Assembly: GCA_052390415.1 (NCBI GenBank)
Contig: JBQTGY010000178.1
Location: 1-29,131, forward strand
Origin: JANNWF01 sp052390415
Lineage (GTDB): Bacteria > Pseudomonadota > Gammaproteobacteria > Xanthomonadales > Xanthomonadaceae
Length of the DNA: 29,131 nucleotides
Direction of reading: 5' to 3'
Positions 8,078-16,500 of this stretch are shown here, piece after piece. Under the pieces are notes generated by a model. The model saw nothing but the letters and a program-made list of their open reading frames with translations. It was not told where the DNA came from and ran no database searches. Numbering within the stretch: the stretch's first letter is position 1; every line of letters begins with the position of its first letter. A program made the position numbers and the translations under genes.

Positions 8078-10156
8078 ATGACACCGAAGGACTCCGTACT
8101 GCGGCTTGTGCTGGTCGAAGATCGGCTGGAAGACGCTGAACTCATCATCAGCCACCTGCGTAATGGCGGGCTGGCCGTGCGGCCTGAGCGCATCGAATCG
8201 GATGACCAGTTGCAGGCGACCCTCGACGGGCCGGCCATCGACATGGTTTCGGTATCCGGCAATGGCAGCAAGATCAGCTTGTCCCGGGTCGCTGAACTGG
8301 TTCACACCAGCGGCAAAGATATCCCGGTGGTGGCGGTTGTCAGCGAAATAAATGAGGCTACCCTGCTGGAGGCACTCAAGGCCGGCGGCGCGCGTATTGC
8401 GCTGCGCGGCCACGCGGGGATCCTGCAGGCCGTGGTTCGCAGCGAATTTGCCGCGCTGGAAACGCGCCGGGCAACGCGCAGCTTGCAGTCGGCGTTGCGC
8501 GACTCCGAGCGCCGCTGCGATTCCTTGATCGATTCCTCGCGCGATCCCATCGCCTATATCCATGAAGGCATGCACATCCGCGCCAACCAGGCTTATCTGG
8601 AAATGTTCGGCTTCGAGTCGTTCGAGGAGGTCGAAGGACTTTCGGTGCTGGATCTGATCGCCGGCAAGGACGCCAACGAATTCAAACTATTGCTCAAGCG
8701 TTTGAGCAAGGGTGAGGCGCCGCCGAAATCGATGCCGTTGACCGCGCAGCACAGCGATGGCACCAGCTTCGACGCCATCATGGAATTTGCGCAAGCCACC
8801 TTCGAGGGCGAGCGCTGCCTGCAAGTGGTATTTAGGCAAAAGACCATCGACGCGGAAGCGGTGAAAGAGCTCGGCGAGTTGCGCACCCGCGATCAGTCCA
8901 GCGGGTTGTTCAATCGTCAGCACTTCCTCGCTGAGCTCGATGACGTCATTGCTGCAGCGGCCAACGGCAAAAAGAACCAGGCCGTGCTGCTGATCGATAT
9001 CGACAGCTATGGCGCGCTGTTGAACGAGATCGGGCTGGCGCAAGCCGATGCCTTGCTGAGTGCGGCGGCGCGGCGATTGGAGTCGGTTCTCCCGGGAAAT
9101 GTTTTGACCGCACGCTTCGCCGATCATGGCTTTGGTGTGTTGCTGTTGGACAGTGACTTTGCTCACACTCGCGACACCGCAGAAGCCGTGCGAGCGGCGT
9201 TTGTAGAGCAGATCCTGCGCGTGGGCGCCCGCAGTCTCACCGCCAGTGTGAGCATCGGCGGCGTGCAGATCGGCGAGAAAATCGCCAGTACGCCGCAAGT
9301 TCTGACCCGGGCCGGACAGTCGCTGCAAGCAGTTGGTGCACTGGGTGGCAACCGAATCGAAATCTACGATCCGGCGGCAAAGGATCGCGCCGAAGAGGAA
9401 CGCTTCCAGGAACGCATACGCCAAGTCGAGGAAGCCTTGGAAAGCGGCGGCTTCGTGATGCATTACCAGCCGATCATCTCGCTGCACGGCGATGAAGGCG
9501 AATGTTACGAAGTGCTGCTGCGCATGCAGTTGGCCAACGGTGAATTGGTGCCGCCGCTATCGTTCCTGCCGGAAGCGGAATCGCAAGGATTGACCGAACG
9601 GGTCGACCGTTGGGTGATCGGACGTGCGATCACTCAACTGGCCGAGCGCAAGAAGGCGGGCAAGAACACCCGCCTGATCGTGAACATCACGACCGAGAGC
9701 CTGCTCGATGCGCGGTTGCCCGCCATGATCAACGAGCAACTCAAGAAAGCGGGGATTTCCGGTGATCGCTTGATGCTCGAAATTCCCGAATCCAAGTGCG
9801 TCACGCACCTTGAACAGGCACAGCGTTTTCAGCGTGAAATCAGCAAGTTTGGCTCCTCACTCAGCCTTGAACAATTCGGTAGCAGTGGCAACAGCTTCCA
9901 GTTGCTGTCGCACATCGACGCGGGCTATTTGCGCATCGACCGCCTATTGATGACTGACTTGTCCAAGAACACCGAGAACCAGAAAAAGGTACGGGAAATC
10001 GCCGACCGTGCCCGTGACCTGGGCAAGAAGACCATTGCCGAGTTTGTCCAGGATGCCGGCAGCATGACCGTGCTGTTTACCAGCAGCGTCAACTTCGTAT
10101 GCGGAAACTTTCTGGCCCCGGCGGGGCCGTTGATGAATTACGATTTTAGCCAGTAG
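8078..10156 (+). CDS. fimX: FimX-like c-di-GMP receptor (REC-PAS-degenerate GGDEF-degenerate EAL)
   Basis: The 692-residue length is almost that of P. aeruginosa FimX, a c-di-GMP-binding protein that controls type IV pilus assembly and twitching with PilZ and PilB. Domain order fits: a receiver-like fold (about 1-125, starting LVLVEDR but with no clear phosphoacceptor Asp), a PAS domain (about 150-260), a GGDEF domain (about 280-440) and an EAL domain (about 450-690). The GGDEF signature reads ADHGF (348-352), so cyclase activity is unlikely. The EAL signature reads EVL (478-480), the same substitution as in FimX, which binds c-di-GMP without hydrolysing much of it. The C-terminal MNYDFSQ also looks FimX-like. 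No pilus genes are in the window, so the pilus role is inferred from family membership. Confidence 0.88.
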   Translation: MTPKDSVLRLVLVEDRLEDAELIISHLRNGGLAVRPERIESDDQLQATLDGPAIDMVSVSGNGSKISLSRVAELVHTSGKDIPVVAVVSEINEATLLEALKAGGARIALRGHAGILQAVVRSEFAALETRRATRSLQSALRDSERRCDSLIDSSRDPIAYIHEGMHIRANQAYLEMFGFESFEEVEGLSVLDLIAGKDANEFKLLLKRLSKGEAPPKSMPLTAQHSDGTSFDAIMEFAQATFEGERCLQVVFRQKTIDAEAVKELGELRTRDQSSGLFNRQHFLAELDDVIAAAANGKKNQAVLLIDIDSYGALLNEIGLAQADALLSAAARRLESVLPGNVLTARFADHGFGVLLLDSDFAHTRDTAEAVRAAFVEQILRVGARSLTASVSIGGVQIGEKIASTPQVLTRAGQSLQAVGALGGNRIEIYDPAAKDRAEEERFQERIRQVEEALESGGFVMHYQPIISLHGDEGECYEVLLRMQLANGELVPPLSFLPEAESQGLTERVDRWVIGRAITQLAERKKAGKNTRLIVNITTESLLDARLPAMINEQLKKAGISGDRLMLEIPESKCVTHLEQAQRFQREISKFGSSLSLEQFGSSGNSFQLLSHIDAGYLRIDRLLMTDLSKNTENQKKVREIADRARDLGKKTIAEFVQDAGSMTVLFTSSVNFVCGNFLAPAGPLMNYDFSQ

Positions 10157-10187
10157 GGATTGAGGCAGCCTTGCAGCGGCCTACGCT

Positions 10188-10216
10188 GGTCATTCGGGCG
10201 AAGGCTGGAATCCAGC
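10188..10216. repeat. Half-copy of a short interspersed palindromic repeat
   Basis: The segment GTCATTCGGGCGAAGGC followed by TGGAATCCAG is a degenerate version of the left arm of the element found at 14263-14353 and 28843-28955 (consensus roughly GTCATTCCCGCGAAGGCGGG then AATCCAG). Only one arm is evident here. Confidence 0.6.
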
Positions 10217-10280
10217 TTTTTGCTTCTCTCGGTTGGTGATTGCTTGTCGCAGGGATTTCGTCCGCCTCTGCGGCGGCCGA

Positions 10281-10391
10281 GTCACTTCTCTTTGTTTCGC
10301 CACGTGGCGCGTCCTGCCCTCCACCCTTCGGGCCGCCTGCGGCGTTCGGGCGCGCTCCTGCGCGCCTCGTGGCGAAGCAAAGAAAAGTGAC
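10281..10391. repeat. 111-bp element with 24-bp inverted terminal arms
   Basis: The arms at 10281-10304 and 10368-10391 match as inverted repeats at 22 of 24 positions; the left arm begins GTCACTTCTCTTTG and the right ends CAAAGAAAAGTGAC. The 63-bp interior is GC-rich and contains further partial palindromes. There is no coding capacity, so it looks like a non-autonomous palindromic or MITE-like element. No target-site duplication is obvious. Confidence 0.7.
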
Positions 10392-10555
10392 CCGGCGACC
10401 GCTGACCGAGCGCAGCAAAGCCCCGGAAGCCGACGAAACCGTGCGAAGAGCCATCAACAGGCCAGTGAAGCAATAAAACCCGCCTCAAACCGTCGCCGGA
10501 GCGACGAAAACGCAGCCCGATCCAAACCGATCCCATCAGGTATCAAACCCAAACC

Positions 10556-13500
10556 ATGATGTCCCCCCCCATTGCCATAGTTGGCCGCGCCTGCGTCCTC
10601 CCCGGCGCACTCAACCCGGAACAACTCTGGCAAGCCATCGCCACCGGGCGCGACCTGATCACTTCGGTACCTGCCGGGCGCTGGCGAATCGATCACAAGG
10701 TAGGGCTTGGCACTCCCGAAAATCCCGACCCTGATCGCGCCTGGTCGGACCGCGGTGGATATGTGCAGGGCTTCGACGCGATCTGGAATCCGCAGGGATT
10801 CGGAATCGATGCGACGGAATTGGAGGGACTCGCACCGCTAGTTGCCTGGGCTTTGCACTGCGCTCGCGAGGCGCGGGACGCGTGCAACATGAATCCGCAA
10901 CAGCGTGTCGGCGCGGTGTTCGGCAATCTCGGTTTCCCCAGCGAGCGCATGGCTGCGTATGCCGAGCACGTGTGGCGTGGCGGGGATGTGGATAACCCGG
11001 TCGATGCGCGCAATCGCTACATGAGCGCCGGCACTGCCGAATTGTTGCAGCGCGCCTTGAGTCTGGATGCCGGCAGTTTTTGCATCGATGCGGCCTGCGC
11101 GAGCGGGCTGTATGCGATCAAGTTGGCTTGCGATCAGCTACATGCGGGCACCGCAGATGTGATGTTGGCCGGCGCAGTGCAAGGCGCTGACGATCTGTTC
11201 CTGCATGTCGGATTCAGTGCGCTGAATGCGCTGAGCCGCAGCGGCCAATCAAGACCGTTTCATGCCGACGCTGATGGGCTGGTGCCCGCCGAGGGGGCGG
11301 CGTTTGTCGCCTTGAAACGACTCAGCGACGCGCGTCGCGATGGCGACGTGATTCACGGCGTGATTCGCGGCATCGGCTTGTCCAACGACGGCCGTGGCAA
11401 GGGGCTGCTGGCGCCCTCCGAGGCCGGCCAACAGCGTGCAATGCGAGCGGCGTATGCGGCGGCCGGGATCGATCCGAAGCAAGTCGGCTTGCTGGAATGC
11501 CATGCCACTGGCACACCCGTGGGCGATGCCACCGAATTGGCCAGCAGCACAGCGGTTTTCGCGGCCAATGAAGGGCTGGCGATTGGCTCACTGAAGTCCA
11601 ATCTCGGCCATCTGATTACCGCCGCTGGGGTGGCCGGTTTGCTCAAACTCTTGGCGGCGATGCAGGCGCAGCAGCGGCCACCGACTTTGCACGCGAACAT
11701 GCCAAATGCCGCGCTGAAAGGCAGCCCGTTTCGCCTTTTGCATTCGCTGGAAGCATGGCCGAGTCAGAGCCCACGCATCGCCGCGATTTCTGCCTTTGGT
11801 TTTGGTGGCAACAATGCGCATCTGATCGTGTCCGAAGACGACCCGGCGCTTGCACACTTCGACACGCCGTTGCCGAGCACCAGCATCGCCATCGTTGGCA
11901 TCGGCGCGATGCTGGGCGAGGCACACAGTCGGGATGAGGTACGCGAGTTGCTGTTCAACGGTGGCGACGGATTGCCTGCAACGGCTGAAACCCGCATGCG
12001 CGAGGTCGCCGTCGACGTCGATGGCCTGCGCTTTCCGCCGCTGGACATGCAACAAACCCTGCCGCAGCAACTGGCCATTCTGCAGACCAGCCGCGAGGCC
12101 TTGGCGGAAGTCGCGCCTGTGGATGGCGAGCGCTGCGGTGTCTTCATCGGCATGGAGCCCGATCCGGAAGTGGCTCGCTACGGCGCCCGCTGGCGATTGC
12201 CTGCAGACGCGACGACCGCGGCGCGCGACGCCATCGTGCCCGCACTGACCTCCGCCGCAGTGCTGGGCTGCATGCCCAATATTCCGGCCAATCGACTCAG
12301 TTCCCTGCTCGACTTGCGTGGCCCTTCCTTCACTGTCCAGTCCGGTCGCGCGTCTGGAATTGCCGCCCTGCGAATTGCCGCGACAGCGCTTGCGCGCGGA
12401 GAAATCGACAGTGCCTTGGTGGGTGCCGTCGACTTCAGTTGCGAAGTGGTGCAGCGAAGCGCCAGCACGACGCTCGGTGCGGATGCAGCTTTCAGTGTGG
12501 TGCTCAAGCGCTTGAATGATGTGCTGGCAGATGGCGAGCAGGTGTATGCGTGGTTTGACTCGGCGAGTCTTGAGGGCTCGCAAGACGGAGTAGCGACCTC
12601 GGACGAGCATGCGATTGGTGATGCTGAAGGCAGCGTCAATCTCTGCAAGCGATTCGGTACTGCTTTTGCGGCACACGGGATGCTGCATGTGGTTGCTGCT
12701 GCGCTTTGTTTGCAGAATCGGTGCGATGTGGATGGCAGACCGCGCCTTGATGCAGCAGCGCCGAATATCGTCGTTCGCATGCAAGGCGACGAACCGTTTG
12801 AATTTCACCCCTCTCCTGCCGGGGTGAGCGGGTGCGCTCGCGGACCGCTGGTCCGCGCACCCGAGAACGCCCCAGCGCCTTTTGCTGGGGCCGGGGTGCG
12901 GGGCAATCTCAGCGGCTTTCGGTGCTTTTCCGGAATCAACAAGCAAGCCGTCATCGCCGCCTTGCAATCCGGAATTGAAACCCTTGCTGGCCCCGCGCGC
13001 TTGGTACTGGTAACCACCGACGCCCAGTTCGAAGACACCTGCGCGCGTGCTCTCGCGCATCTCGAACGTGGTACGCCGGCCGGCAATGGGGTGCACTTTC
13101 ACGAGCAGCCGATTGTCGGCGAAATCGCCTTCGTTTTTGCCGGTGCTGGTGCCTCGTACCACGGAATGGGCCGCGCATTGTTGCAGCACGTGCCGAGCCT
13201 GATCGATCGGTTGGCCGAGCGCAGCAAGCGCCTGCCGACTGCGTTGGCGTGGGCGTTCGATGCATCGATGCAAACACCCAGTGCACTGCAACAACTCTGG
13301 GGCGCATCGGCGCTGTCTCAGTTGCATCTGCATCTGAGTCAGGATCTGCTCGGACTGCAAGCTGATGCATGGCTGGGCTATTCATCCGGTGAAACCAATG
13401 CGCTGGTCGCCAGCGGCACCTGGACCGATACCGATGCGCTGATGGATGAGATGGAAATTTCGGGCTTGGTCACCCACGAACTGGGTGGCGAGTTTGCTGC

Positions 13501-16500
13501 GATCGAGCGCGTGTGGAGGCAGCCGGTGCATTGGGCCAGTTGGACCGTTCTGGCACCCATTGCCGACGTGGAAGCCGCGATTGGCGAATGGCAACGCGTG
13601 CATATCGCCATCATCAATTCTGACGAGGACTGCCTGATCGCCGGTGACGCGGATCAGTGCGCTGCCGTGGTTGCAAAGATCGGCGAGCGTCGCTGTCTGC
13701 GGTTGGATTATCCGCTGGCCGTACACGTGCCGGAGTTGGCTGAGGTCGCAGACGCCTGGCTCAACCTGCATCGACGTCGTACCACCACACCCACTGGTCG
13801 CTTGTATTCCAACGCCCTTGGCCACGCCTATGTGCCGGACTCCGAATCCTGCGCGCGCGCCATTCTTGCGCAAGCGGATCAAAGACTGGACTTGCGTCCC
13901 GCTGTGTTGGCGGCGTGGAACGACGGTGTGCGCGTGTTTGTCGAGCACGGTCCCGGCGGCGCGTATGGCCGCGCAATTCGTAACATCCTTGGCGAACGCG
14001 AGTGCCTTGTGGTGAGTCTGGACCGCAAGGGTCAAGGCATCGATGCCACCTTGAATGCCGTCGCGGCCTTGCTGGCGGCAGGAGTCCCGCTCAACCACGA
14101 GGTGTTTGAATCGCCGCGCCCGTATGGAAAGGGCCGCAGGCCCCGCTGGCAACGCTTTCCGGCACATCCGCCGGCGATCGTGTGGCCACAAACCCACTCA
14201 GCCGCACCCGTGTTCGGCTCGGCCTGCAACGACTTTGCCTCGATGCCAATCTCAAACGATTCTTCATTCCCGCGAAGGCGGGAATCCAGCCAACCTGCTA
14301 TCGACACAATCGCCGAGACCCACCGAATCCCCGCCCACGCGGGAATGACGAGTGTGCAAGTGATGCTGCCGGCACCGCCTTTGCCTTCAGTGCTTGTCTG
14401 GACAGACGCGCTTCCGCCCGTTGTCGCACAGTCGACTTCACGAACTGCGGAGGCGGTTTCGGTGCGGAACGACACCCGCGCAAACGAGGGCGAGCTTGGC
14501 GCGCATCCGCTGTTGCAAACCTACCAAGCGCAGTTCGGCCAGCTTGCCGAAGCGCAGCGCACCTTCATCGAACACCAAGCGGCGTTGCAGCAGCGCTATC
14601 TGGGCTTTCGACAGCGGTCGTTGCAGCAGTTGCTGGCGAAGCATGAACTGTTCGCACAGACGGCACCGCTCATGGAGGGCGCTGCTCCTGCGGCGCCGCG
14701 CTTGGCGCCACCCCACCGCGATTCCCAGAGCAACCACGTCAAGAGCAGCCGCGCGGGAGCGCGGCCCTCCAATACCGCGTTGCAAACTGCTGATGATGGC
14801 CTCAGTCATCCGCTGCGATCCGGCGCAGCCTCAGCGCTGACTTCGCCACGCCTGCCGCTGTCCCGATCCGCGCAACCAACGGGCGCGGGCGGCATGTCGA
14901 TGCAGCGCTCGGTGGCATCCGCTGACATCCGCTTCACCCGCCAAGACCTCGAAACCCACGCCAGCGGCCGCATTGCCGATCTGTTCGGACCTGCTTTTGC
15001 GCATCAAGACAGTTATCACCGACAGGTGCGCATGCCGATGCCGCCGCTGCTGTTGGCCGACCGTGTGATGAGTCTGGATGCCGAGCCAGACAGCATGGGC
15101 ACCGGCGTGATCTGCACGGAAACCGATGTGCGTTGGGACGGTTGGTACCTACATCAGGGCTATATGCCGGCGGGTGTGCTGATCGAGGCCGGACAAGCCG
15201 ACCTGATGCTGATTTCCTGGCTGGGCGTCGACCGCTTCAATCAGGGGGAACGCGTATATCGCCTGCTCGGCTGCGAGCTCACCTATCACGGCGATCTGCC
15301 ACGCGCCGGCGAGACGGTGAACTTTTCGATCACGCTGGATGGCCACGCCGCACAAGGTGATGTGCGGCTGATGTTTTTCCATTACGACTGCTTCAACGGT
15401 GAGCGTGCGCAGCTGTCTGTGCGCAAAGGTCAGGCGGGATTTTTCAGTGATCGCGAACTCGCCGAATCAGCGGGCTGTCTGTGGACACCCGAGACGCAAG
15501 CCATCGTCGCCAATCCTCGCCTGGACCCACCCCGTGTCGAGCGCGTGCCCACCGCGATCAATCGTGAAGCCTTGCACCTGTTGGCCAGAGGAGATGCCTT
15601 CGGCGCGCTGGGTGCTGGCTTTGAATTCACCCAAACGCATACCCGCACACCGACGCTGCAACCCGGGGCGATGTTGCTGCTGGATCGGGTGACCGATTTG
15701 AAGGCGGACGGCGGTCCTTGGGGTCGTGGCCATCTGCGTGCGGAACTCGATATCGATTCCACGCAATGGTTCTTTGCCGGCCATTTCAAGAACGATCCCT
15801 GCATGCCGGGCACGCTGATGTTCGAGGCCTGCTTGCAGGCAATGGCGGTGTATCTGATCGCGCACGGCCACAGCATCCAACGCGACGGCTGGCGCTTTCA
15901 GCCGGTGCCCGAGTTGCCGTATCAATTGCAGTGCCGAGGTCAGGTCACGCCATCGTCAAAACTGCTGGTGACCGAGCTGTTCATCGAAGAGCTGCACGAT
16001 GGGCCGATTCCCAGCGTGTATGCCGATCTGTTGTGCACGGTGGATGGTCTGAAAGCGTTTCATGCACGCCGCGTGGCTGTGCAGATGGTGCCGGATTGGC
16101 CGCTTTCAGGCATGCCACACGTGGTGGCCGAAGCTGGTCTGGATCAGCGGCCATCGGCCCTCGTCGATGGCTTTGCGTTCGATCAGAAGAGTCTGCTCGC
16201 CTGCGCCTATGGTCGGCCGTCGCACGCCTTTGGCCCGATGTATCACCGCTTCGACGGTGCTCAACGCGTGGCTCGCCTGCCGAGTCCGCCTTATCTGTTC
16301 ATCAGTCGCATTCGCGAGGTCGAGGGTGCACAAGGCGTGATGGGTGCCGGCGCGCGGGTGATCGCCGACTACGACATTCCTGCCGACGCCTGGTACTTCG
16401 ACCGCAATGGCTGTCGCAGCATGCCGTTCGCGGTGCTGCTGGAAGCGGCCCTGCAGCCGTGTGGCTGGTTGTCGAGTTACGTTGGCTCGGCCCTAACGCA

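Larger units (their letters stand above)
10157..10555. other. Repeat-rich intergenic region upstream of the synthase gene
   Basis: This 399-bp gap has no credible gene. It holds a half-copy of the short palindromic repeat near 10188-10216 and a large inverted repeat at 10281-10391. Downstream of that, 10392-10555 is featureless and ends without an obvious Shine-Dalgarno site before the synthase ATG. No promoter was recognised. Confidence 0.6.

Noticed and set aside
11588..13360. 590-residue open frame on the minus strand inside the synthase
   Set aside because: It lies wholly opposite the CLF and AT coding region, has no recognisable motif, and arises from third-position GC bias.
14394..14840. 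Long open frames on both strands over the synthase linker
   Set aside because: They are Arg/Ala/Ser-rich shadows of a GC-rich gene with no family pattern; the synthase frame continues through without a stop.
14971..15080. Possible carrier-protein serine (DSMGTG) in the synthase
   Set aside because: The motif lies inside the first hotdog fold just before its conserved helix and lacks the surrounding four-helix ACP pattern.
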